Below the pieces are notes generated by a model. The model had not been told where the DNA came from. It ran no database searches and saw only the letters and a program-made list of their open reading frames with translations. DNA of 64,000 bases, taken from Zonotrichia leucophrys gambelii. Taxonomy: Eukaryota; Chordata; Aves; Passeriformes; Passerellidae. The translations under genes were made by a program, and so were the position numbers. Of the stretch, positions 28,101 through 38,925 are shown piece by piece (positions within the stretch are counted from its first letter, which is position 1; every line of letters begins with the position of its first letter). The stretch covers positions 50,191,585 to 50,255,584 of the forward strand of contig NC_088170.1 of NCBI RefSeq assembly GCF_028769735.1. Reading direction: 5' to 3'.

Positions 28101-28319
28101 ATTTCTGACACAAAACTGGCACAATAGAGCCTTCTGCTGTATGCAGTTCTCAGGCTGCTCTGACATCTGCTTACAGGTCATGCCCTTTTTTCACAACGGA
28201 ACGAAAAAGATCAATTCTGAAGGTCACTAAAACAGATTAAGATCATACATTGGGTTGATTTTAATTATCTTTTATGCAGTTATATTTTCTACTGAAAAGC
28301 AAAGCATGTATTAATATAA

Positions 28320-28355
28320 TTTATATAGGGTCATTTATATAGGGTTTATATAGGA
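28320..28355. repeat. Triple direct repeat TTTATATAGGG
   Basis: Copies lie at 28320-28330, 28334-28344 and 28345-28355 (the last ends GGA instead of GGG). Confidence 0.85.
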
Positions 28356-30054
28356 TTATGTAAAGGCAGTAATTAGTTAAAATTAATAACAAAATATTGT
28401 ATAATGTTTAGGGATGGTAAGCCTACCTCTGTGTTTCATATACCTTGGACATGATCAGCTTCCAAAAAAAGAAGGATGAACTGGAAGATGCAAGGTGCTT
28501 GACACAGGGCCTAGTGAAAAACTTCTATTCTCAACAGCGCCCACAAGCCTCAGAAAAAAGGGAAGATTATATTCACTTGGAAGAAGAGAGACAGCTTTTT
28601 ATTGAGAGAATACTGCTTCTCCTTTAGCAGCACAAACTCACACAGCGTATCAATCCTAAAAGGTCATTTTCTCATTCCATTGTTCTGGGCAAATAGTGAC
28701 TGATACCAAATGACTTCTGAACAAAAACATGGGTTTAAGGATGAGAAATCCACTCTCACAATTCTCATTATAAATGATTGATAGAAAAATGAGACAAACT
28801 GTAAAAACAATAGACTCTTGTTACATCTCTAGATGCTGTACCAAACATGAGAGAGACTGGCAGGCTGATGCTACACACTAACTTCCCTAAAGATCCACAC
28901 TGTAAGGGAACTCGGGCTCCTTCCTCCAGCTGCTGGACAGCCTGGGAACAGATCTAGGATTAAAGCAGAAGGTCTATCTGCCAATAAAAACCAGTAGAAA
29001 CAGACCTTGCACCTGCTGTAATTACCACACAGACAGAACATGTAGGATTGAGAGTGAATAAGAAACACCACAGGAAGAGGAAGCATTCTCAAGTCCTTAA
29101 AACCAAAATGTTCCACAAAATCCTGTTAGCAACATTTTCTTGAGGAAAACCATCTAAGAACAAGTCTACATGATATACAAATATTTTATATATAAAGCTG
29201 TGCATGTGAAAACTTAACACTCCTGGGAAGAGATCAACTGGACAAAACGTTTCATGTCAGATGGTGAACACAAGCAGATAAATGGTGAAACCACTGACTA
29301 AAGTTCTGGAATTTTATTTTAAGTCATATTCCATATTGTTTATGAATGACACAAAATTAAGGAGAGCTTATCAAGATACAGACAACCTTACTTTGAAGTT
29401 AAGTTAGTCAGAGAATAAAATACCTATTCAGAAGTTCCAGAAAAAAAATAAGAAGAGACAGAACAATGTAATGACACTATTTTCTTTATTTTCATTAATT
29501 TCCTTGTCCCAGATTTAAACGGGGTGATTTCTCTGAACATTCTTTTATGACTTGACTTGACACAAAGTGTAAAATTGCAATAATGTTTCTTGCCACAAAA
29601 CACAAAAAATGAAAAGAAATATATGAATGCATAGCACTCTCCAAAGTTTCCACAGTTTCACTTCTCTTGTCAAGTGAAACCCATTATTCTACTCTATTTC
29701 CTCCAAGCATAACCAAAGCAAGAAGCCTAGCAGAGAGAAAATACACACTGCCAAATGATGGCAAGGACCTAAAAGTAGCTTTCAGAGAGGGCAAGGCTAC
29801 TACAGAACTAGAAAATGATTTTTTTGTACTGGTGTATTATCATGAAGTAAAAAATTATGAAGAAGACTTCATTTTCAGCATAATATGTTTTAAAAATGAA
29901 GGCAACTAAAAAAACCCTTTATGAAACAAATGAAAAAAAAACCAGACAGCAGTAAATTCCCAGGACCACCTGGCAACCTGAATTACCTGCAGGTATGTGA
30001 AAGCGCTCATCAAGAACTTCTGGGGAGTGGGAGATAAGAATCAGAAAGGGCGGA

Positions 30055-30098
30055 TAAATACCAGAAAATATTAAATACCAGAAAATAAAAAATACCAG
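30055..30098. repeat. Tandem 17-bp repeat, about 2.6 copies
   Basis: TAAATACCAGAAAATA occurs at 30055-30070 and 30072-30087, then AAAAATACCAG as a partial third copy. It lies beside the CR1 relic. Confidence 0.85.
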
Positions 30099-30299
30099 GG
30101 AGCCAAGGGGAATACAGGCCAGTAAGTCTTACATGCATCTCAGAAAGTCAGAAGGAACTATAACATAAGGATATTTAAGTATAAAAATATGGAAATTTGG
30201 GTAAATATTACCTATTGTCAAGTCTGTATGGCTTCGAAGCCATAAGACAGAGAAATCTTACCTTCTGACCCTGGAGTTCTCTAAAAGGATTGGAAACAG

Positions 30300-31215
30300 G
30301 TGCATGAGTGTGACCTGATTCATCAGAAATACCTGGATTTCCAAAGCTCTTTTGACAGTCCCTAATCAAAGGCTTTAAAGGCAATTAAACAGTGTCTGAG
30401 TAAAAGTTCCTACATTTACACTTAAAATTACAGAGATGAGTACCTGCTGTGAAGGTATGTTATCAGTAAAGTTCTGCAGAGATTTGAGCTATTTTATAGT
30501 ATTTATAAATTACCTGGCTAACAGCTGAGAACTGAGGTGATAGAAAATGTAATTTTAATGACAGTTATGTAGCATAGTGTGGAATTCCAGAAAGACCCCA
30601 TGAAATCAGGTAGCAATACAACAGAAAAGAATTACAAACATAGATAAATGTAAGGAAAACACAGTTGTTGTTCAGAATTAAGATCCTGGTTTTATGATGG
30701 ATAATTCCATTAAACTGTTTCTGCTCAGCACCAATCAAAGGAGCAAATCAACACTGGGAAACACCAGAAAAGGATAAGCAACTAGCAGACAACTTCTGTC
30801 CAATGCAATCATTGTATTGTTCACTTCAATTCTTGATTCTTAAATAGCAAAGAGACAGAACAGGATTTTTCTTTTTTCTCCTTCACCTCTCCAATAGCAG
30901 CAGAGCATGAAATGAGATGTGTAGGAGTCAAGTTCAAAGCAATAGTTCTTCAAGCAAGAGGAGGCTGAGCTGTGGAACTTGCTGCCCGAGGTGCTGAGGG
31001 TGAAAAGGGTTCAGGGGGGCAATGGACAAGTATCTGAAATAAAGACTCACTCCAGGTTACCAAACAGGGAATATTCTGAGCTGCAGAGAGCTGGGAGTCA
31101 GAAAGAGGAAATATTGCATATGCTTGCTCATCTTTTACTGCAAGCAGGTCAATGCTGGAGACAAATGACTGACTGGTTTGAAGAACCCTGACTCAATATG
31201 ACTGTTCTTCTAGAA
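30300..31215 (+). mobile_element. Decayed CR1 LINE, 3' portion
   Basis: Successive segments follow CR1 order. Near 30345 TTTTGACAGTCCCTAATCAA resembles 'ttcgacaaggtccctcaccaa'. Near 30470-30545 the text around AGTTCTGCAGAGATTTGAGC and AAATTACCTGG resembles the CR1 'aaatgacctgg...gaggtga' section. At 30963-31030 GAGCTGTGGAACTTGCTGCC matches the CR1 phrase 'ctgtggaactcgctgccac'. Near 31180-31205 ACCCTGACTCAATATGACTG resembles 'tctgacccagtatggc'. The copy is heavily mutated. It may begin as far left as 29940. Confidence 0.6.
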
Positions 31216-34081
31216 ACACACCTGTGCTGAAGCTTTTATAATAAAGACAAAAACTCCCAATCTGTTAATCTTCAGTTATATACTGATTTTTGTAGTCTTA
31301 CTTTCACATTCACTTCTCATATCTGAACTTCCATTTCATCAGACATCTTTCTGAATAAGAAAAGTTATAACAAGGGAATATGTTTGAATTTTGAATTTTT
31401 CAATTCAGTCTGTAACTCAGCAGGTGGAAAGAAGTCACTTCACACTTCATGTGATACCCACCAGCATTCATTTCAGACAAGAGGGACTAAATAGAAGTCA
31501 CAGCATGAAAAGTAGACAAGAGTGAACATGATGGGGAAGAAAACAATAGCTCCTACCTGGACTGTTTAGACTGAAATGTCATCATTCAGGAATGTCCTAT
31601 AGTTCTCTGTTCTGCCCATTTCACTTTCACCAGCAATAAATTTATGCATAAGTCCAAAGCAAAAAGTTTACTTGTGAAATAACTATATTGATGAGGACTA
31701 TATAGAATATTTCATATGAATGCCCATGGAATATTTTAAAAGAAAATCATGGTGATGAGAAGCCAAAGGAGATGGTACAGTAAATCCACATAGCACCACA
31801 AGTATAGACAATGAAAGATGATTTTATTTACAGAAGAAAATAAAATAGCTGACTCAAAACCAAGGATGTATATTTGTTTAAACACAGCACTGCTATATTT
31901 TTAGTGAAATATTTTCCTTGTTGGCTATTTAGGAAGAGAATGTCTTAAGACTATCATCTACAAAAGCAGAAATACCTTTTCTACATAAGCAGTTTGCTAG
32001 CCCAGTCGTAATGGACTAACAAACAGGAAAGGAAAAGAACAAACAAGCTTTTAATTTCTCAGTCTAGGACTCAGCACATTGTGTTTGACCCTGAGTAAAC
32101 ATTTCTGTTCCTAAACCAACAACACTGGCATAAGACACACAAAGTACAAGTATGCTTGATAAATCTAGCAGAAGTTGTTGTCTACCTCTTCATCTCAGGA
32201 AAGAATAAAAAGGAGCTGGGGACTGTTCTCTAGTCCTGAGATCAGGAGACAAGGTCTGCTGCATACAGCCTACTCTGGAGCTCAGGTCTCTTCTGTGCTC
32301 CAAATGTCCCTGGAGCTCTGTAACAACAAAACTTGTGCATGGTTATTCCAGGTGTCTGGAAATAAACCCACAGTACTGTGTTAAAATCTGCAAGATTACA
32401 GCCTGCAGCAGGAAAGATGCTTCATGTCCTACGGTGCAGAAAACCAGCACAGGGGACACCTGAAGGTTCAAAAACATGTTGGAAGAATTTTGAAAACATA
32501 TGAAGGATGGAAAGAGCCAAAGCTGATTCAGATTTAGATTCTCCTCAACAGAAACAAAGGTGAGAGAAACTTGTATATGATTGTTTGACTGATGTCACTA
32601 GATTGCCTGTTATTTTAAAATTCATACATAAAAGAAATGGACAATGTGAACTACAGATGCAGCTGCATTTCTACATGCCCCTCTGCCACCTGACTTCAAG
32701 ATCAATTTTGATGATCTTTCTCAGGCTTGGGGAGGGTCTAAGATCCCTCTGTGAAGCAAAGGTAACATATAAATTAAATACATCATGGCCAGAGTACAAA
32801 GCCCTTTGTTCTGTGGTCTTTCTGATTCCCAGACTGACTTACAAAACAAAAATGTGTAACGCCAGGGACCAGCCTAGAACTTTGGCCTGTCATGCATTGT
32901 CTGTGAAATTCTCTTTTACCTTTTACTATTTTTCAGTGCTGCAGTAAATGAATGAGTGGGTATATTATGTGCCCGTATATCTGTGTCTGTCATTCTGCGT
33001 GAGTGTGTCTGCCTCTGTCCTTGACTTACTTTTTTTCTTTCTTCATGTTTCTTTTTTCTTCCTTTTTACAATATCTCAGTTCTAGTCAGACCCTCTCTGT
33101 TCAACACTTCTTTTATTCCTAAAACACTCATAATGCTATTCAGTGAATATCTGTACTGTAGGAACAGACAGAATACAGAGTGCTTACCACTGTGTAAATG
33201 ATGTGCTCTCTGAGATATTTTCATGCACTGCGTGCACGGTTGTCCTTCACTCAAATTATGAAATAAAAAGAAATGTATCTACCTTTCTTTTGAATTCTTG
33301 AAATAAGTTTGAGCAATTATCACATATGTTTGTCTGCTTAGGTTGAACCCAATAATAAAAAGGCGAGAAACAACAAAGACTTGGACTCAATAGGAAATAC
33401 AAATGTGTCAGGTTCTTGAGGAACCGATGAAGAAGCAGGCTTTTACAGAGAATAGGTTACCAAATAAAAGCCAGAAATCTCCTAACTTACTGCTATGAAT
33501 GTTAAGATTCTTGACAGTGTTTCAAGCACATTCAAAACCATTTCAATTTTGGATATTATTATCATGTATTATATATTGTTAGTCTACCCCAATGAAATCA
33601 CTCAGGTCACAAATCCCCAGCTCCAGATGAGGCTTTGTCTGAGCCAGCGAAGGAAACAATATCCTTCCTAAGGATTAGCTCTTCTTCTCTGGCTTGAGGA
33701 CAAGCAAAACAGCCTCTGTGCCTGGCGGGTAGCAAAGCAACATAAGCATACATCTTGGGACAGAAAATGTCTCTTCCAATCCTAATCAAGATTCAGTTTG
33801 GGGACTTCCTGAGAGTAATTTCCCTTTGGGATTGTGATGGTTTCCCCTAGTGGCAGGATTGGACCATTGGGAGGATCTACTGGGTTTCTCCTTGCTATTT
33901 TTGGACTTCTTAAACATATTCCATAGAGCAGTCTACACCTCTAGTGCACAAAATAGACATAAATGCATGTTCTCCTATAATTTGATAGATTGCCTGCCCC
34001 ACTTCCCACTCAAATACAAGGAAGACAGGGAGTCAGTTTATTGAGTTGCCACTGTGATGGTCAGACACCAGAGCACATGTT

Positions 34082-34330
34082 CTGACGTGAGGCTGAGGGA
34101 GTTGGGCTTGCTCAGCCTGGAGAAAGGGAGGTGATGGGGTGGACTGAGCCCTCCGGGGTACACACCAGGCACAGAAATAACTACACTGAAATTTGGCAGG
34201 TTCAAAGAGGGTAAAGTCCTGGCTGGAAAAAGCCCTGAGCAACCTGGTCTGACCTCATAACTGACCCTGCCTCAGGCAGGAGGTTTGCCTAGAGATCTCC
34301 TGTGGTCCCTCCTGACCTGAGCTAGTGATC
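34082..34330 (+). mobile_element. CR1 LINE fragment, 3' end, plus orientation
   Basis: Clear avian-type CR1 3' sequence. GAGGCTGAGGGAGTTGGGCT then TGCTCAGCCTGGAGAAAGGG is the standard 'ggctgagggagctgggcttgttcagcctggagaag' segment. It is followed by GAGCAACCTGGTCTGACCTC, CTGCCTCAGGCAGGAGGTTT and CTGTGGTCCCTCCTGACCTG near the 3' end. Internal sequence is missing compared with the usual consensus, so an internal deletion is likely. It is younger-looking than the other CR1 pieces in the window. Confidence 0.8.
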
Positions 34331-34800
34331 TGCAAGTGGTGCTCTCCAGCAGCAGAGCTAGTCCTCTCACAGTCTGGAATAAGAGGTAGATGAAGCACTG
34401 CTTCTTTTAAAGAATGTGCAAAAATAGCAAAGAAACAACTTATTTTTTTTCTAAGTCTTTCACTTGCAAGTGGAAAGAAGATATCACAACAATCACTGTG
34501 GCCAAAAGCTCCAGAAGTAGTCTACCTGTCTAGTGGAAAGGAGTCCAGAAGTGTCCTAGTGCTTCCTGGCTGCGGCTTACAGCTAATTCCCAATGTAAGT
34601 TATTTCTCTCTGTAACAGCACAGAGAGAAGAACACAGTATAGTATGATTAGTTGCCAAGCTACAGACTGCCGAAAGAGTCAAAATTTCCCTTAAACGGCA
34701 TAATTATTCAAAATGTTAACTGGAAACACCATTTAGTACCACAACACAAATGCAGAATGAAGATTACCCTTTTAACAGGTTTTTATCTTGAAAACATACT

Positions 34801-34845
34801 ACATGCTTGAAAGCATGTACTTGTACTTGAAATCAAGTACATGCT
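34801..34845. repeat. Overlapping inverted repeats (hairpin/cruciform potential)
   Basis: Three perfect palindromic pairings share one 45-nt stretch: ACATGCTT(ga)AAGCATGT at 34801-34818; AGCATGTACTTG at 34812-34823 with CAAGTACATGCT at 34834-34845; and the nested GTACTTGA(aa)TCAAGTAC at 34823-34840. All arms were checked base by base. Confidence 0.9.
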
Positions 34846-35021
34846 AAAATATTTCTTTTAACAGTAATCTGTATGGAACCTCCCGTACCCCTGAAGAAAC
34901 TTTCATGAACTGATTTCTGTTGTGTGCAGTTCCCTGCCTGGTGAATGCAAGAGCCTATAAATACTTTTATTCAGACTACGCATTTAAATACTATGGATAA
35001 GGAAAAATATCATTAAATTAC

Positions 35022-35209
35022 CTGTTACCATGAACATGAGAAGCACAAAATGCAAAGCTGTAGTGGAGCAAGGTTGGATCAATGACAGAGCCATTTTCTG
35101 AGTATTCAATGAGCTCATCGAGGTAGCAGAGATGGCGGTGGCAGCCCCGCACCCCGTAGCGAGCGCAGTACTCGTCCAGCACGAACACCTGACCCGGGCT
35201 AAACCAGCC
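35022..35209 (-). CDS. CADPS2: CADPS2 exon: conserved [21 protein letters not shown] segment
   Basis: 188 nt: 62 codons plus AG of a split Arg codon. It begins [20 protein letters not shown], continues through [20 protein letters not shown] and [21 protein letters not shown]. It is nearly invariant across CAPS proteins except the acidic helix [11 protein letters not shown], which differs between CADPS (RDLLERAENGA, recalled) and CADPS2. Several Cys and His residues are conserved. The acceptor is TGCCTTCCAG and the donor AACAG followed by GTAATTT. This exon has higher GC and several CpGs (CACCCCGTAGCGAGCGCAG on the plus strand) compared with the surrounding introns. Confidence 0.96.
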
Positions 35210-38200
35210 CTGGAAGGCAAAAACACACACACACCACTTGAGATTTATCTTCCCACTCTCAGCTTTAAATCAGACAAAAAATAGAAACATAGATTTTTAT
35301 ATATGCCCATTACATAAACTTTTTATATTAGAATGATTTCCATCTGACTAATGCTGATGGCACTGAAACTAGACCCTACAATAGCCCTATTACTGAAAAG
35401 ATTAAATGTCAGGAAACTATTTGCAGTTATAGATACCACTACTATGAAATACCTCATTTACAAAAAACATCCTAATACATCCAAAGATTAAGTCATATAT
35501 CAAAATCTAAAATAAACTAACATTTTAAATAATTTATTTTATCAATCAATTATAAGATGAAAAATAAAATTTCAGGAATGCCAAAGGACATCAACACAGA
35601 CATTAAAGCACAGTTTCTGGATGGTCATTTCTCTGTGGCTGCAACTTTAAAATTCTTACCACAATTCCACCCTTTATCCATGTAACATGCATGCACTTCT
35701 AACAACTTTAAAACAACTTTTACGAGTAAAGAGATGCAAAGCTAGGTAGCTTGTTAAAAGCCACCTGAGTAAGATTTGACCTTAAATAATTATTAGATAT
35801 TCTCACGCTTACTGAGAGATTTCTTGGTCAGAGTCTTGATGAGAACAGCTTAACCCTGACACAGACATGAGCAAAGCACAGACTCCTTCACATGATAAAA
35901 ACAGTTCTTGAGTGAGTCCAGAGTGTAAAAATATAATTGAGTCTTGATGCAGAAATATGATAAGAAGTAGCAGAGTGAGCTTCCAAAAAGCAGCATGGAA
36001 AAAAACAAAAACCTTGGAAAACTACAAATACTGTACAGCTGTTCTATGTAAGCATTTTTCTTTGTTCTTGTTTTGATTATGGTGATATTTCCCTCTCATC
36101 ATCTCTCATCATTCCATCTCATCAAATGGTTGAGAGAGATTGAGGAATACCTGAACTCAAATATACAAATAACTTGGATAAGCAAAATATTTTGCAAAAT
36201 AAAGAATTTATAACATCAATATAGCGGCTGAAGACCAATATTTCCCTAATGCTTGTGAATACTTTCACAAGATCTGACGGTTAATATTTGTACAAAATAT
36301 CAGCAGAAATACTATTGAACAAAACTTAAAAATATATTCACATCAGTTTTAAAAAATCTGTGTTTTTTTTACTTCACAAAAATACTTGTTTGAGACAAGA
36401 ATTCCAGCTTTCTATTTTCCTCAAACTCTTCAATTTAACGTACTATCAGCAAGCAAGAACACCTCAATGGTATTTTATATTTATAATTTCTGCTCCTAAT
36501 TAATTTCTTTGAAATCAGTGTTCCCACTGCCTTTAAGGAGCTTCATCTATTTCTAGAGAACACTTAGCTTTAGAACCCAGAACAATACTCAGCATGTTAA
36601 TCTGATCATGTTGCAATGCCTCATATAGCTTACACAGTGTTTGATACAAAACATGGTATTCTACTGCAAGAAGAGAGAAAGCGGATTTTAACTGTATTTT
36701 TGCAATAATATGTATGCTAGCCCTAGATATAATTAACAGTGGTTATTGTGATTGATATTCTCCCAATATGTTGTCATTGTCACTTATCTCTCCCTATGTT
36801 TTTATGGAAAACATAACAAAATGTTGCATATCATTGCCTAGCAGTACAAGAGCAAACGATTAAAATTTCTGCTCATTCTCATAAGATATAATTGTGACAA
36901 GAATACAAAATTGTAAAGAACTCATTAATTTAACTTCAATCCCTCTTAAAATATCTGTTGGAGTGGTTGTTTTTCATTTAAATGTGTGCTTTCCTTGCCC
37001 TTGTTCAAACCCACATCAGGCACAAGTCTCTCAAACATATGTCCTACAAAGCACTGGTATTAGATAACTACAATTTTTTTCATTTTAAAATTGGAAAAAA
37101 ACCCCCAAACCCAAAATCCCCCATCCCCTCAATACTCTCCCTATTCCAAGAAGAATGTAGAATTGGAGAAATTTAGGTTACATAATAATTAACAGATTAT
37201 TTTTTAAATAACAGAACTTTGCATAATATTAATTCCTATGGTTTAAAATTTTTTTTACAAGTCATATGTGTGGTTACACATATGTGGTATTTGTTGAAAT
37301 AAGGGATGAATTGTTTCTAAAAGATTATGGGAAATGAGCTGTTAGAGAAAAGAAAAATCACACTTACATGTCCATCTATTCTATTGTTACCTTGACATTC
37401 CCAATTTTTTTAAAATAAAAGAATGTAGTTAAATATGCAATTAAAAAAAAATCACCCATTCCACTTATTTAAAGCTGAATTTAAAAAAAGAACGATAAGA
37501 AATACATCTGCTTTATGGTTGCTATAGCACTGTGCATTTCACCTAACCTCTTCTAAAAGTTCCTGATTTCAAGGTTATATTAAGTGTCTTACTATATTAT
37601 TATTATAAAAAAGAGTTTGACCCCAATGCACTGGTAGAAAGCTAACCATTTTCTCTTTGAGTGCCAATTACTTTGTACAGATGTACCTTCAGGCCTCTTT
37701 GATACAGTGTGCAACCCACAGACAGAAAATGAATCCTTTAACTTTTCTATACATATTTATCTGGCAGTATTTTAAAAAGGAGGCAATTCTCATCAAATAA
37801 TAATTTTCCCCCTTTTTAGCAACTGCAACAATCCTAAAAATTCCAATTATTATCTCTGTGTTACAAGACTAGTCAGAACAATGGAAAAATAAGAAAAAAT
37901 CCCCATTATCTTTTTTTTTTTTGTTGCTGTTGGGACATTAAAGTGAAAAAAATTTATGTCCTATGAGGCATTTTAGATTCTTAGTGACTGATCCCTATTT
38001 CAGGTGTAATATCAAGTGAAAAATAAAGCCTCAGGAAGTTAAAAGGTCTGCCTCATACAAACCTGTTTAACAAGTGTGCATAATCTGATGAACTTCCATG
38101 AGATTGCTGCTGGTTTTCTTCCCTAATGAAAACAAAACCTGAAGCAGCCCCATCCTCAACTAGTTTGCAAAGCACAGAACAGATAATGATTGTACAAAAA

Positions 38201-38788
38201 GGAAACTGCAGCAAACATCTTGCCTTTTATGATGGTAATGATGGTATTTGAATGTGGAAAACATTCATTTTGATACAGAGATCACATTGTATTTGCTTTT
38301 GTCTAATGACTAGACTCCCCTTTGTTACTTGCAGTTCAGGTAATGCACATATGCCCATGTATTGCTTATGGGTCTGCCTCCCTTCTTTGGTGTTTTGCCT
38401 TCACAGCAGAGTGGAATGAAGAATTATAAGACAGGTGAAAATCTCTGAGCTGAGGCAACTACATCTGGACCTTGAAATGCCTGTACAGGTGTCAGTAAAT
38501 TCTACCACAGGAGCTCTTGCTATTGTCAAAACTTTCTGTTTTTGTTCAGACCTCCCCAGAGGACATGACAAATTTCAGCTGATGAAATTGAAGACTGTTC
38601 GTGTCTCTTTGCCTTCTATTGAGTGGCACAGCAGCCGCTTGCAAGTATGTGATTTTCAAATTTAAAACCAATCGATTGGACCCTTTATTCCACCTACAAC
38701 TGCAGTTGTTGAATGAACGAAGAAGAAAGGACTACTTTGTAACAACTATTTCTCACTTCTTTATATCCATCTTTCAGTCAGTACTCAC
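35210..38788 (-). other. CADPS2: CADPS2 intron (3,579 nt)
   Basis: Complete intron between exons 38789-38925 and 35022-35209. It is AT-rich, with a short inverted repeat at 37263-37284 and a T-run at 37911-37922. I see no transposon or nested gene. Confidence 0.9.
37263..37284. repeat. Perfect inverted repeat, 9-bp arms
   Basis: CATATGTGT(ggtt)ACACATATG. Confidence 0.85.
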
Positions 38789-38925
38789 CAAACAAGAATA
38801 GGAGTCATTCAATCTGTGATCCAAGGTCTGTCTCTGAAGCAGTCTAAAGAGGGAAGCATGGTCAAATTTGCAGGGATTAGCAGAAATAAACTCATCCATG
38901 CCATGTTTCTGGCCACGGTCCGTAT
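38789..38925 (-). CDS. CADPS2: CADPS2 exon: post-PH linker (QKHGMDEF motif)
   Basis: 137 nt: 2 nt + 45 codons, ending in phase 0. It encodes [20 protein letters not shown] and then [25 protein letters not shown]. The stretches [10 protein letters not shown] and [19 protein letters not shown] are hallmarks of CAPS proteins from invertebrates to mammals. It lies between the PH domain and the DUF1041/MUN part; no catalytic role is known. The acceptor is TATAACAG before ATACGG, and the donor TTTG followed by GTGAGTACTG. The residues at the exon's 5' edge (SPLY-TDRG) lie in a region variable between paralogs. Confidence 0.95.

Larger units (their letters stand above)
24100..35021 (-). other. CADPS2: CADPS2 intron (10,922 nt)
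   Basis: Complete intron between exons 35022-35209 and 23998-24099. It contains two plus-strand CR1 relics (about 30300-31215 and 34082-34330), an inverted repeat at 25124-25146, a triple direct repeat at 28320-28355 and an overlapping inverted-repeat cluster at 34801-34845. The rest is unremarkable AT-rich sequence. Confidence 0.9.

Noticed and set aside
34984..35232. Second minus-strand frame overlapping the GWFSPGQ exon
   Set aside because: It is an out-of-frame shadow of the CADPS2 exon at 35022-35209.
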